Part shown: positions 33,001 to 43,035 of the stretch, piece by piece
Layout: each line of letters begins with the position of its first letter
Position numbering within the stretch: position 1 is the first letter of the stretch
From: Aldehydirespirator sp965203575
Lineage (GTDB): Bacteria; Actinomycetota; Acidimicrobiia; Acidimicrobiales; Aldehydirespiratoraceae
NCBI GenBank assembly: GCA_965203575.1
Contig: OZ241894.1
Span: forward strand, 992,001-1,056,000
Direction: 5' to 3'
Length of the DNA: 64,000 nt
The notes under the pieces: model-generated
The model's database searches: none
Told to the model about the DNA's origin: nothing
What the model saw: the letters and a program-made list of their open reading frames with translations, nothing else
Position numbers and translations under genes: made by a program

Positions 33001-33387
33001 CTCGTCCTCTATGACCTCGCGGCCCGCAGCCTGCTCGGCATCGCGGGCACCGCCGACGGGCACGGCGCCTACTGGTTCGTGTCGACCAAGGGACAGTTCA
33101 GCGATGTCGGCTACGCCACCAACGCCGCTCGCCGGCAGGTTCTCGAGGCGGTGAGCTCCATCATCGACGGGATCGGCGACGGCCTGTTCCCGCTGCACCC
33201 CGACGAGCCGGTGTGGAGGCCGTGGGTCCCGTGCGACTACTGCGACCCCGACGGCATGGGCACTCGCGACCAGTGGCGCGACTTCCAGCGCAAGCGTGAC
33301 GATCCGGCCCTGGCCCGCTACCTCGACCTCGTGGATCCCGACCACGATCGCTCCGAGGCCCCGCGGAGCACCGAGAGAGCGACGTGA
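30085..33387 (+). CDS. AddB-like inactivated helicase/nuclease with PD-(D/E)XK domain
   Basis: An 1100-residue protein, first subunit of an AddAB-type machine that processes double-strand breaks for RecA loading. The N-terminal half is helicase-like without a clean Walker A (VTVVVPNHYVGLAARRAL). The C-terminal nuclease domain has the AGCPHAYFMRHVL segment at about 780, with the first Fe-S cysteine, a SLVHRILERWL helix, GSIDRIDATPHGGLLVVDYKTG (motif D-YK) at about 945 and PCDYCDPDG near 1050. AddB proteins use four cysteines around the nuclease; only three are visible here, since the CxxCx5C tail reads CDYCDPDGMGT. The GTG start follows a TAGGGT hexamer. It overlaps the next ATG by four bases. 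Confidence 0.8.
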   Translation: MTVDLVTTVYGPPAHEALAEAVARAKGGDPLAPVTVVVPNHYVGLAARRALGRREHDGTRGVAAVAFHTVYDLAERLGGVAMATEGRRGVTMTVIAAAVRTVLRRDPGHFRGVETHPATERALTRAHRELSELGDGQLRALAAQSPRAADVVRIHREVAADLEAGFSNEQQLSRAAVAAVRADPSAAARQLGPMIVFLPQRITDSQAGLLRAVGEATDTTIVAGATGAEDADAAVVVSVGRLGAELDAPALPGGRTQARATVEALSVSDADDEVRHAVRAVVDAVRAGTPLGRCAIVYGVESPYVRLISDALDAAGIPRCGATSRTVETSLLGRSLLDMLALRDRGFSRRVVMAWLAGAPVSVRRPDPDASSRAAGAEGEASARGPGDGADAGGPDGEAGGDDPAARHRWQGVPSAAWEREARAARVESGIDSWRGRLTRYAEDCTAEADHHAADEEQAWRGDRHRRSAERSLELLSFVEELHADLDPRPAPRTWAELAGWCQKLIQKYLGGRLRRSWPDEERQMAERVDRAVSRLGDLDGTDDEPSVAAFGRALRLELEGAAHRHGHLGAGVLVGPVDLALGVELDLAVVCGMAEGTFPARRNDDALLPDRERLVAGGDLPARADRPGDDHRALLAVVAAAGRSLLLHPRGDLRRAADRSPSRWLTEEAGEAREVPSFVAGLRRTGFPAHAQEYDTRCVLDWHDARTRTASGWSELARIPGVRRRPELLRGIELRRARMSPGLTRFDGNLSAGDLRGTVLAHPAGGNETTSASRLEMWAGCPHAYFMRHVLRVEAIDDADDDHRISPLERGSLVHRILERWLAEAIADGAVPAPEARWPESWRTHLLAVGEEECDRLAARGLVGRRLYWEHDRRQILADLVRFLDFDDEQRAHYGSQPAAVELGFGMPHSASGPVSVQIGNGRSVSVRGSIDRIDATPHGGLLVVDYKTGSARAYQRLGPDDPTLGGHRLQLVLYDLAARSLLGIAGTADGHGAYWFVSTKGQFSDVGYATNAARRQVLEAVSSIIDGIGDGLFPLHPDEPVWRPWVPCDYCDPDGMGTRDQWRDFQRKRDDPALARYLDLVDPDHDRSEAPRSTERAT

Positions 33388-36300
33388 TGACCGCCGCGAC
33401 ACCGCCCCTCGCCGACCAGGCGGCGCGCCACCGGATCGCTTCCGACCTCGACAGCACGCTGTTCGTGGAGGCCGGCGCGGGCTCGGGCAAGACCCGGGCG
33501 CTGGTCGACCGGGTGGTGGCGCTGATCGGTTCCGGGGTGGCCATGGAGAACATCGCCGCCATCACCTTCACCGAGAAGGCCGGCGCCGAGTTGCGGGACC
33601 GGATCCGGGACCGGCTGCACAGCCACGACACCCGGGACGCTCTCGGGGAGGCCGCGGCCGAGGCCGCGCTCCGGCAGCTCGACGGCGCCGCGGTGGGAAC
33701 GCTGCACTCCTTCGCGCAGAGGCTGCTGAGCGAGCATCCCGTGGAGGCGGGGCTGCCGCCCAGCGTCGAGGTGCTCGACGACATCGGCTCCCAGATCGAG
33801 TTCGACCTCCGCTGGCGCGACTTCCTCGACGTGCTCCTCGACGAGCCCGCCATGGGTCCGACACTGCTGGGACTCGAAGTGCAGGGCGTGCGACTCAACC
33901 AGATCCGGGCACTGGCCGTGCAGCTGAACGAGAACTGGGACCGCCTCGAGAGCTGGAACTTCCACCAGGAGCCCGACCTTGCGCCCGTCGATGTCACCGA
34001 AACGCTCAGGGCGCTCGACCTGCTGGCCGGTATCCGCGCCTTCTGCACGGACCCCGGTGACAAGCTCCTGGCCCGCATCGACACCATCGCCAGGCATCGC
34101 AGCCGGCTGCTGGCCTTGACCGGCGAGGCTGTTCCCGCCGAGGTGGTCGCGGCCGATCGCACCGACCGGATCGAGGCGCTGCTGGCCCTTGAGCGGGAAT
34201 GCAAGGGCACCAACCTCGGCAAGGCCGGCAGCTGGGACGGCCAGGTTCAGAACGCCCGCGACGGCATCAAGCGCTTGAAGACGGTTTGCGAACGAGCGCT
34301 CCGATCGGCTGCGGAGGCTGCGTTGAGGCGCCTCGTGGCCCGGCTGGCCACCTTCACGCTGAGCGCCGCCGAGGAGCGGCGAGCCCGGGGACGCCTCGAG
34401 TTCCACGATCTGCTGGTCCGGGCCCGCCAAGTGCTGCGACACGACACCCACGGACCGGCGGTGCGGGCCGCGTTGCGAGACCACTACCGGTGCCTGCTCA
34501 TCGACGAGTTCCAGGACACCGACCCGATACAGGTCGAGCTGGCCGCGCTGCTGGGCTGTGGCGACCCTGCCCCGGCCACCGCCCGCTGGGCTGAGATGGT
34601 CCCCGATCCGGGCCGCCTGTTCTTCGTCGGCGACCCCAAGCAGTCCATCTACCGCTTCCGCCGGGCCGACATCGCCACGTTCCTGGAGGCCCGGGACTGG
34701 ACGAGCGGCCAGGACCGGGGCCGTATCGAGGGCTTGGCCACCAACTTCCGCTCCACACGGCCGGTCATCGATTGGGTCAACGCCGTGTTCGGTGAGCTGA
34801 TCCAGCCAGTGGAGGGCAGCCAGCCCGAGTACGCGCCGCTGGGCGCGGTCCGCGAGCCGGCCCGGCAGGGGCCTGCGGTGACGGTCCTGGGTGCGCAACC
34901 GATCGTCATCGAGGGCCGGGCCTCCGCCGGGGAGCTGCGCCGGCGGGAGGCCGAGTCGGTCGCGCGGGCTGTGGCCGCGGCCTTGCGGGACCGGTGGGAT
35001 GTCGATGGGGGGTCGCCGGCCGAGCCGGCGCCCCGGCCGGCCCGCCTTGGGGACATCGCCATCCTCATCCCGTCCCGGCTCAGCCTGGGCAGCCTCGAGG
35101 ACGCCCTCGACGCAGCCGGGATCCCCTACCGGGCCGAGTCCTCCTCGCTGGTGTACAGCACACGCGAGGTGCGAGATGTGCTGGCGGCCCTTCAGGCTGT
35201 GGCCGACCCTACCGACGAGTTGGCCCTGGTCGCCGCCCTGCGCTCCCCGCTCTACGGCTGCGGCGACGACGACCTGGCTCACTGGCGCCTGGCTTGCAGG
35301 GGCCGGTTCTCGCTGCTTCGCCGGCTGCCCGAGGACGCTCCGGCGGACCACCCGGTGGCCGAGGGGATCGCCCACCTTGCCGAGCTCCACCGGGCCAAGC
35401 GCTGGACCAGCCCGCCCGCCCTGATCGACCGGCTGGTTCGGGAGCGCGGCGCCTTCGAGACCGCGGTGGCCGGCGGGCGGCCACGCGACGTTTGGAGGCG
35501 GCTCAGGTTCGTGATCGACCAGGCCCGAGCCTGGGCCGACGCCGGCGGCATCAACCTGCGCGACTACATGGCATGGGCCCGGCTGCAGGGCGCCGACAAC
35601 GCCCGGGTGACCGAGACGATCCTGCCCGAGACCGACGACGACAGCGTGCGCATCCTCACCGTGCACGCCGCCAAGGGCCTCGAGTTCCCCATCGTGGTCC
35701 TGTCGGGCATGACCACCAGGCTCAGCGCACCCACCCGCGGGCCTTCGGTGGCCTTCGACGCCTCGGGAGAACCGGTGGTGAGGCTGCGGGGAGGGATCGA
35801 GTCCGAGAACTACGAGGCGTGGAAGCCGATCGACGAGCAGATGGACACCCATGAGCGCCTCCGGCTGCTGTACGTCGCCTGCACCCGGGCCCGCGACCAC
35901 TTGGTGGTGAGCCTGCATCGCAGGGATCCCGGCGAGACCGGCAAGAAGGAGAACTCGGCGGCGTGGGCCCTCGCCGACGCTGGCGCGGCCGAGGCCGGGG
36001 CCGTGGACGGCTCGACCTTCCTCGGCCCGGCCGGCGAGGGGGCGGTCCCGGTCGACGGCCGGCCCGCTCCCGCGGAGCCGCAGCGGGCTCCGCTGCCCGA
36101 GCGCGGCGAGTGGGAACACGAGCGCGACCGTTGCCTGGCGCGGGCTGCGGTGCCGCTGGCGGTGTCGCCCACTGCGCTGTCGGCCGGCGACGGCGGAGCG
36201 GCGGCCAACGATCCGGGCCTGGACAAGGACCCCGACGACTCCGAGCAGCCCCCGTGGAGCAAGGGGCGCTACGGCACCGCCATCGGTCGGGCGGTGCACG

Positions 36301-36791
36301 GCGTGCTCCAGGATGTCGACCTGTCCACCGGCGAGGGCCTCGAAGACCTGGCCGATCGCCAGGCCGCGGCCGAGGGTGTCAGCGGCCGATCCAGGATTGT
36401 GGCCGGCCTGGCCCGGGCCGCGCTCGGCACCGCCGTGGCCCGCGAGGCTGCCTCCTCCCAGCACTGGCGGGAGCTGTTCGTGGCCGCGTCGTTCGGTGAG
36501 CGCCTGGTCGAGGGATACGTCGACCTCGTCTACCGCAGTGCCGACGGGCTGGTGGTGGTCGACTGGAAGACCGACACCATCGCAGGCGACGACGGCGTCG
36601 ACGCCAAGATGGCCCGCTACCGCCTCCAGGGCGCGGCCTACGCGGCCGCTCTTGAGGCGGTCACCGGCGAGCAGGTGGCTCGCATGGTGTTCGTGTTCCT
36701 CAACCGGACCGGAGCCGTGGAACGCGAACTCCCAGACCTGCGGACGGCTGTGGACGAGGCGAAGGGGGCTGTTGCCGGCGTCAGCGGTTGA
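33384..36791 (+). CDS. AddA-like UvrD-family helicase with PD-(D/E)XK nuclease
   Basis: A 1135-residue superfamily 1 helicase with a C-terminal nuclease. Walker A is AGAGSGKTRAL near residue 30, motif Ia is ITFTEKAGAELRDRI, Walker B is LLIDEFQDTDPIQ, motif III is FVGDPKQSIYRFRRADI, motif V is ILTVHAAKGLEFPIVVLSG, and motif VI is LRLLYVACTRARDHLVV. The nuclease domain shows GRAVHGVLQDVD, EGYVDLVYRSADGLVVVDWKTDT near 1057 and LQGAAYAAALEAVTG. Together with the preceding protein it forms the break-processing complex. The start overlaps the addB-like stop. Its 3' end overlaps the MarR gene by 11 bp, tail to tail. Confidence 0.88.
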   Translation: MMTAATPPLADQAARHRIASDLDSTLFVEAGAGSGKTRALVDRVVALIGSGVAMENIAAITFTEKAGAELRDRIRDRLHSHDTRDALGEAAAEAALRQLDGAAVGTLHSFAQRLLSEHPVEAGLPPSVEVLDDIGSQIEFDLRWRDFLDVLLDEPAMGPTLLGLEVQGVRLNQIRALAVQLNENWDRLESWNFHQEPDLAPVDVTETLRALDLLAGIRAFCTDPGDKLLARIDTIARHRSRLLALTGEAVPAEVVAADRTDRIEALLALERECKGTNLGKAGSWDGQVQNARDGIKRLKTVCERALRSAAEAALRRLVARLATFTLSAAEERRARGRLEFHDLLVRARQVLRHDTHGPAVRAALRDHYRCLLIDEFQDTDPIQVELAALLGCGDPAPATARWAEMVPDPGRLFFVGDPKQSIYRFRRADIATFLEARDWTSGQDRGRIEGLATNFRSTRPVIDWVNAVFGELIQPVEGSQPEYAPLGAVREPARQGPAVTVLGAQPIVIEGRASAGELRRREAESVARAVAAALRDRWDVDGGSPAEPAPRPARLGDIAILIPSRLSLGSLEDALDAAGIPYRAESSSLVYSTREVRDVLAALQAVADPTDELALVAALRSPLYGCGDDDLAHWRLACRGRFSLLRRLPEDAPADHPVAEGIAHLAELHRAKRWTSPPALIDRLVRERGAFETAVAGGRPRDVWRRLRFVIDQARAWADAGGINLRDYMAWARLQGADNARVTETILPETDDDSVRILTVHAAKGLEFPIVVLSGMTTRLSAPTRGPSVAFDASGEPVVRLRGGIESENYEAWKPIDEQMDTHERLRLLYVACTRARDHLVVSLHRRDPGETGKKENSAAWALADAGAAEAGAVDGSTFLGPAGEGAVPVDGRPAPAEPQRAPLPERGEWEHERDRCLARAAVPLAVSPTALSAGDGGAAANDPGLDKDPDDSEQPPWSKGRYGTAIGRAVHGVLQDVDLSTGEGLEDLADRQAAAEGVSGRSRIVAGLARAALGTAVAREAASSQHWRELFVAASFGERLVEGYVDLVYRSADGLVVVDWKTDTIAGDDGVDAKMARYRLQGAAYAAALEAVTGEQVARMVFVFLNRTGAVERELPDLRTAVDEAKGAVAGVSG

Positions 36792-37326
36792 GCCGCTCGC
36801 CCAACTGGAACACCAGGCGCTGCACGGCCGCGGCCAAGCCCTCGCGTTCGGCCTCGTCGAGGGCCCCGATCTCGGTGTCGAAGGCCTCGAGGACCACGTC
36901 CAGGGTCTCTCGGGCCAGGCCCAGGCCTTTAGGCGTGAGTTCCAAGAGGCTGCGGCGGCCGTCGTCGGGGTCGGCCACCCTGCGCACCAGCCCCTGGCTG
37001 ACCAGGCGCTGCGTCGTCTTGGTGGCCCCGCCCGAGGTCTGGACTATGCGCCGGGCCAGCTCGCCCGCGGTCATTCGGTGCGGCGGGCCGACCAGCCACA
37101 GCGCGCTTAGGGCGAAGTAGCCGGAGGTGTCGAGTTGGCGGGCAGCCAGGGTCTCCGACAGCCACGCCTCGATCTGGCGTCCCGCCAGCAGAGTCCATAT
37201 CAGCACGTCGACGGTGTGGCGGTGCTGCTTGCCCAGCAAGGGATCGATCGATTCGAGCGCCTTGTAGTCGAACGCGAACCGCTGCGCCCCGTCCGCGTCC
37301 TGCCGGTCCTCCCCCATCGGTGCCAC
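36781..37326 (-). CDS. MarR-family transcriptional regulator
   Basis: A 181-residue winged-helix regulator. The helix-turn-helix and wing are seen in MTAGELARRIVQTSGGATKTTQRLVSQGLVRRVADPDDGRRSLLELTPKGLGLA. Such proteins bind palindromic operators and answer to small phenolic or acidic ligands, or to oxidation. The N-terminal helices (DYKALESIDPLLGKQHRHTVD) form the dimer part. GTG 37326 is used; ATG 37317 is an in-frame option. It lies 7 nt after a PLP-enzyme gene and is likely cotranscribed, so it may control that amino acid operon. Confidence 0.82.
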   Translation of the reverse strand: MAPMGEDRQDADGAQRFAFDYKALESIDPLLGKQHRHTVDVLIWTLLAGRQIEAWLSETLAARQLDTSGYFALSALWLVGPPHRMTAGELARRIVQTSGGATKTTQRLVSQGLVRRVADPDDGRRSLLELTPKGLGLARETLDVVLEAFDTEIGALDEAEREGLAAAVQRLVFQLGERLNR

Positions 37327-37333
37327 CGCCCGA

Positions 37334-38695
37334 CTAGTCCTCGTGGGCCAGCGGGTCGGGGTCGCCGGGGCGCATCCGCCCGGTGAACAGCACGGCCACG
37401 CGCTCGCGGGGAGAGACGCCCGCAGCCCCGGAGCCGTCGCCGGCCGCGGTCAGGGCCAGCAGGCCGCCGAGGCCCGCCGCCCCCGTGGGGCACACGTCGA
37501 TGCCCGTGTGTTCGTGCGCGAGGCGGTGGGCCCGCCGGAGGTCGTCCTCGGAGGCGACCAGGGGCCATCCCCCGGAGGCGAGCATTGCTTCGACTATGTC
37601 GACCCAGTCGTAGGTGATGTCGTCGAGGATCCCCGAGGCGTACGACATCGGCTCCTTCTCCCACACCCGCATGTAGCGCTCGGGATCGTAGCGCAGGCGG
37701 CCTACCAACTCCCGCAGCCGGTCGCCCTCGATCGGACCGATCGACTCGGCGATCGCGGCCCGTCTTCCGTTGTCCATGGTGCCCTCAGGCACGGCTTGAG
37801 CACGGACGATCCGGTCGAGGAAGTACGAGCTGTCCCGGGTGTTCGGAGCGCGCTCCGGCGTGAGCGACTCGAGCGCCAGCGTGTCCCAGGCCCGCACCAG
37901 GGGATGGTTGCCCTCGGGCTGAACGGCATGGACCACCGGCAGGCGGACCAGATCGCCCCGGTCCGCCGCCGCGGCCAGGCCGGTCACCACCGCGGTGGCC
38001 AGTGCACCACCGCCGACCTGCAAGAACAGCCGGTCGAGGCGAGCCGGTCGCCCGCCGTCGTGCTCCGACAGGGCGTCCACCATCTCCCAGGCCAGGGTTC
38101 GGCCGCCGTCGATCGTGGCCGGGGTCTCGGTCCCCTGGCACGAGAACGGAACCGCGCCGGCCTCGATGGCGGCCAGCATGGCGTGGTGGGCGGGGTCGCC
38201 GGGCACGCCCGGCTCGCGCTCGCATGGCACCACCCGCCCACCAAGCTCGGTTATGCGGTCCACCACCGCTTCGTTGGCCCAGGTCGGCACGAACACATCG
38301 AGAGGCCGGCCAACCGCCCGGGCCACCACCACCGCAGCCAGCGCGGCGTTGCCGCAACTGGCGATGGCGTAGGGCGCGGCGTCGCTGCCGTCGCCGCCGG
38401 AATCTCCCAGCCGGTGCGCCAGAGCCACGCCGAACAGGTGCCGGGCTTTGTGCGAGCCGGACACGTTGCCCGTCTCGTCCTTGACCCACAGTTCGGCGTC
38501 TCCGATGCCGGCCGCTTCGGCAAGTTCCGGGGCCGGAGCGAACGGCGTGGGCTCGAAGCCGTGCCCCTCCACGGCGGCAACGGCCGCGTCGAGTTCGCCG
38601 ATCGCGGTCGCCACCGCGTCGGAGGCCGCCGCACCCTCGGGCACGAGTCGGCTCGCCTCGAGCCGTTCGGCGTAGCCCTCGAAGGTCGATGTCAC
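37334..38695 (-). CDS. Fold-type II PLP enzyme, threonine synthase/threonine dehydratase-like
   Basis: A 453-residue pyridoxal-phosphate enzyme. Lys83 in NVSGSHKARHLFGV is the Schiff-base lysine; the substrate/phosphate region includes AIASCGNAALAAVVVARA (SxGN), and the Gly-rich loop is VGGGALATAV. An EPEGNHP-type segment (AVQPEGNHPLVRAW) and a C-terminal SYASGILDDITYDWVDI region resemble threonine synthase-like proteins. The reaction is not fixed by sequence. GTG 38695 starts 18 nt after the stop of another PLP enzyme of the same fold type, an unusual tandem. No ribosome site is clear. Confidence 0.78.
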   Translation of the reverse strand: MTSTFEGYAERLEASRLVPEGAAASDAVATAIGELDAAVAAVEGHGFEPTPFAPAPELAEAAGIGDAELWVKDETGNVSGSHKARHLFGVALAHRLGDSGGDGSDAAPYAIASCGNAALAAVVVARAVGRPLDVFVPTWANEAVVDRITELGGRVVPCEREPGVPGDPAHHAMLAAIEAGAVPFSCQGTETPATIDGGRTLAWEMVDALSEHDGGRPARLDRLFLQVGGGALATAVVTGLAAAADRGDLVRLPVVHAVQPEGNHPLVRAWDTLALESLTPERAPNTRDSSYFLDRIVRAQAVPEGTMDNGRRAAIAESIGPIEGDRLRELVGRLRYDPERYMRVWEKEPMSYASGILDDITYDWVDIVEAMLASGGWPLVASEDDLRRAHRLAHEHTGIDVCPTGAAGLGGLLALTAAGDGSGAAGVSPRERVAVLFTGRMRPGDPDPLAHED

Positions 38696-38713
38696 GACTG
38701 CCGCCAGTAACGC

Positions 38714-40267
<1,554 letters not shown>

Positions 40268-40518
40268 GCCCCAAGTATCACGGCCCGACGGCCCGACCGG
40301 ACGCTCGGGCCGCTGCAACCTCAGCCAGCCGGGCGACCGACATCTTCAGATGGCCTGGTCGTGGGCGGCCCCGCAGGGGTCGCGCTGCTTTCGGCGGGCT
40401 ACCACGCCGCCCGCTCTGGAAGGTTGCATCAGCTCGTTCTCGACATCCGCTGGGCCTGCCAAGGCCCACACCGTCCAAGCACCATCGCGGCATCACACCG
40501 GCAGCAGACCTCCTTCGG
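40268..40518. other. Intergenic region, left border of the low-GC island
   Basis: High-GC DNA between the divergent PLP enzyme and methyltransferase genes. GATACT at 40279-40274 (minus) and TAGGGT at 40519-40524 (plus) serve as -10 candidates. No repeat, tRNA or attachment site was recognised. Base composition drops from about 40560 onward. Confidence 0.4.
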
Positions 40519-40524
40519 TAGGGT
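40519..40524 (+). promoter_or_regulatory. Leaderless -10 element of the first methyltransferase gene
   Basis: TAGGGT, 7 nt before the GTG at 40532; this decides the start. Confidence 0.5.
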
Positions 40525-40531
40525 CACCCAT

Positions 40532-41833
40532 GTGTCTCCTTACTCGTCAGAGCCGCTGAGCCCGGGACAACGGACGCTGCACTCCGCGGCGGTGCCGCTA
40601 CCTAGTCAGACTTACAATAAGAATGGCGCGAGCCCCCTACACAGACTGGCGACCTTCTCTGACAACCGAGATCGGCCTATACATAGGTGGTACCCATTTG
40701 TAGAGGGCTACTCAGCTGATCTCTTGCAACTTGCCTTACGCTCCACCTCGCGTGAGCGTCCGCAGATCCATGACCCTTTCGGTGGGTCTGGAACAACCTG
40801 TCTTGCAGCAGCTCAGCTGGGCCTTAACTCATCATATTGCGAGATCAATCCGTTTCTCGCCTGGCTAGCTGATCTAAAGACAAACGGGTACATCCGGAGC
40901 CATCATCAATCGTGCCAACTCTATGAATTAGCGGAGGATCTCGACCATTATCGCTCAATAGGCGCACACGAAAGTAAATCGCATCCTTTCGCCGCAATCA
41001 ACAAGATGCGAGGCTATTTCGCTACCGATGTTGCCAAGAGCATCATGTCAACACTAGAGTTCATCGACCAAAACTCATGCGGTACGATTCGAGATCTAGC
41101 GCGTCTTGCAGTGGCAGTGACACTTATACCTACAAGCAATATGATCCGTCGAACTGACCTCAGACGGCGAACCAGTCGTGATCCTATACCCAAGCCCTTC
41201 TTTTCAACTCTTATTGAAAATCTGCGGATGATAGCAGATGATCTAACTACCAATGAGTTAGATACATCGACAACTACAAGGTTTATGTGTGCGGATGTAA
41301 GAACTCTACATCAGTGTGATGACGTCGATCCTATTGATCTAATAGTTACTTCACCCCCATACCTCAATGGAACGAACTATTGCCGAAACACTAAGCTTGA
41401 ATTGCTCGTTCTTCAATTCATGGAAGACGAGAGTGAACTAACCACGCTTCGCAGCCGGTGCATTACGGCTGGAATCAACAATGTTTCAAGACGTCGGCCT
41501 GCTCCTACTCCCATCGCTGATGTAGAGGTAGTAGCTAGTCAGTTGGACGCGGTAGCATACGATAAGAGAATCGCTGCAATGGTTAGGCTGTATTTCTCTG
41601 ACATGAAAGATGCACTCACAAGCCTAAGACTAAAGTCTTCTAATGATGCTGTCTTGATGCTCGACATCGGTGATAGTCAATTCGCCGGAGTACACGTACC
41701 CACACATGAATTGCTGCCAGTGATCGCGGTTGAATGCGGCTGGAAACATTCGGATACGATCCATCTTCGAACACGGCGCTCATATGGCGGAGCGCCGTTG
41801 GTCCAAGTGGTCTTGTGCTTGGAGGCGAAGTGA
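40532..41833 (+). CDS. DNA amino-methyltransferase, first of two
   Basis: A 433-residue SAM-dependent DNA methyltransferase. The SAM-binding motif is HDPFGGSGTTCLAAAQLG at 80-97 and the catalytic motif is TSPPYLNGTNY at about 272, a TSPPY type usual for N4-cytosine but also seen in N6-adenine enzymes. About 180 residues lie between the two motifs, room for a target recognition domain, so the order is SAM site, recognition, catalysis. It would protect host DNA from the partner nuclease. GTG 40532 is fixed by TAGGGT upstream. The stop overlaps the second methyltransferase start. Third-codon positions are AT-rich, unlike the neighbours. Confidence 0.82.
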   Translation: MSPYSSEPLSPGQRTLHSAAVPLPSQTYNKNGASPLHRLATFSDNRDRPIHRWYPFVEGYSADLLQLALRSTSRERPQIHDPFGGSGTTCLAAAQLGLNSSYCEINPFLAWLADLKTNGYIRSHHQSCQLYELAEDLDHYRSIGAHESKSHPFAAINKMRGYFATDVAKSIMSTLEFIDQNSCGTIRDLARLAVAVTLIPTSNMIRRTDLRRRTSRDPIPKPFFSTLIENLRMIADDLTTNELDTSTTTRFMCADVRTLHQCDDVDPIDLIVTSPPYLNGTNYCRNTKLELLVLQFMEDESELTTLRSRCITAGINNVSRRRPAPTPIADVEVVASQLDAVAYDKRIAAMVRLYFSDMKDALTSLRLKSSNDAVLMLDIGDSQFAGVHVPTHELLPVIAVECGWKHSDTIHLRTRRSYGGAPLVQVVLCLEAK

Positions 41834-43035
41834 TTCAGGAGCAATTCGCCTTGTGTGAGGAGAATCCACCAGCAGAGTGTTCTATCGCAGAGCGTGCCGC
41901 TTGGCTCTGTGAGGCGACGCCACACAAGCGGCGTCCTTACTCTCAGAGAAACTGGGGCGGACCGCTTCATTCACTATGTTCTTATCAGGGAAAACTGAAG
42001 CCTTCGATTGCTCATTTTCTTGTTAAGTACTTTACGGCACCTGGTGAGATCGTACTTGACCCCCTTGCTGGCATTGGTACTATTCCACTTGAAGCGCGTC
42101 GCTTGGGGCGCATCGGGCTAGGGAACGACCTTAGTCCTCTGGCCTACGCTGTTACCTCTGCGAAGTTGGAACATCTTGACACGAACATCTTGAGAACCCT
42201 CAGCGAGGACTTGAGTGCTGCCGTGCGCGCGGGTAGCCGAGATGAGAAACCCTTTGACTCGACTGATGTGGAGTGGGGACTCAACGGACCAATACACAGC
42301 TACTACCATCCACAGACTCTGGCCGAGATAGTAGCGGCACGTACCTACCTCCACAGCCTTCCGGCGGGACCAGAGATCAACTTTCTCCGTGCAAGCATCC
42401 TTCACATTCTTCACGGGAATAGGCCGTATGCACTCTCACGCCGATCTCATCCAGTCACGCCGTTGGCTCCCACTGGTCCCGCAGAGTATAGGAGCCTCAT
42501 TGATCGACTAACGAAGCGCCTAGATCGAGTTCTTCCTCAGCTATTGCAACTCAGAGAGTCAACTCCGTACGGCCAAGCCTTCCAGACAGACTTTCGAGAT
42601 CTGCATGTACAATCGGTAGATGCTGTTATTACTTCACCTCCCTTTGCAAGATCCTTACGGTTCTGGAGCGCTAACTGGCTCAGACTTTGGTTTGCAGGGT
42701 GGGATCGCGAGGATTTTGAAACGCAACCGCCAAGATATCTGGAGACTCAGCAGAAGAACGGCTACAGCCCGTACAAGGACTTAATCACGATGTCCGCCAG
42801 ATCTCTCAGACGGAACGGCATACTTATCTTGCATCTTGGTCAGACAAAATTGGAGTGCATGGCCGACAACATCCTTCCATTGCTATCGCCTGACTTCCGG
42901 GTGCTATTCGTAGGGAAAGAGAATGTGGAGGACACACAGTCATTCGGACTAACAGATAAAGGCGCCACGATCGCGCATTGGTACATTTTCTGCGAGCGCA
43001 GGGATAATCGACAGCCGAGCCTTAGCCGACTCTAG
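41830..43035 (+). CDS. DNA amino-methyltransferase, second of two
   Basis: A 401-residue methyltransferase with the same layout as the gene before it: SAM motif VLDPLAGIGTIPLEARRLG at about 75-94 and catalytic ITSPPFARSLRF at about 267. The sequences differ widely otherwise. Two methyltransferases with one nuclease are typical of systems with an asymmetric target, where each enzyme modifies one strand. GTG 41830 overlaps the previous stop (GTGA) and has GGAGG 4 nt upstream. The stop codon shares the palindrome CTAG (43032-43035) with the stop of the convergent nuclease gene. Confidence 0.82.
   Translation: MIQEQFALCEENPPAECSIAERAAWLCEATPHKRRPYSQRNWGGPLHSLCSYQGKLKPSIAHFLVKYFTAPGEIVLDPLAGIGTIPLEARRLGRIGLGNDLSPLAYAVTSAKLEHLDTNILRTLSEDLSAAVRAGSRDEKPFDSTDVEWGLNGPIHSYYHPQTLAEIVAARTYLHSLPAGPEINFLRASILHILHGNRPYALSRRSHPVTPLAPTGPAEYRSLIDRLTKRLDRVLPQLLQLRESTPYGQAFQTDFRDLHVQSVDAVITSPPFARSLRFWSANWLRLWFAGWDREDFETQPPRYLETQQKNGYSPYKDLITMSARSLRRNGILILHLGQTKLECMADNILPLLSPDFRVLFVGKENVEDTQSFGLTDKGATIAHWYIFCERRDNRQPSLSRL

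Noticed and set aside
33318..36464. Minus-strand open frame of about 1048 codons opposite the AddA gene
   Set aside because: High GC suppresses stops on the antisense strand; the plus strand shows all helicase motifs.
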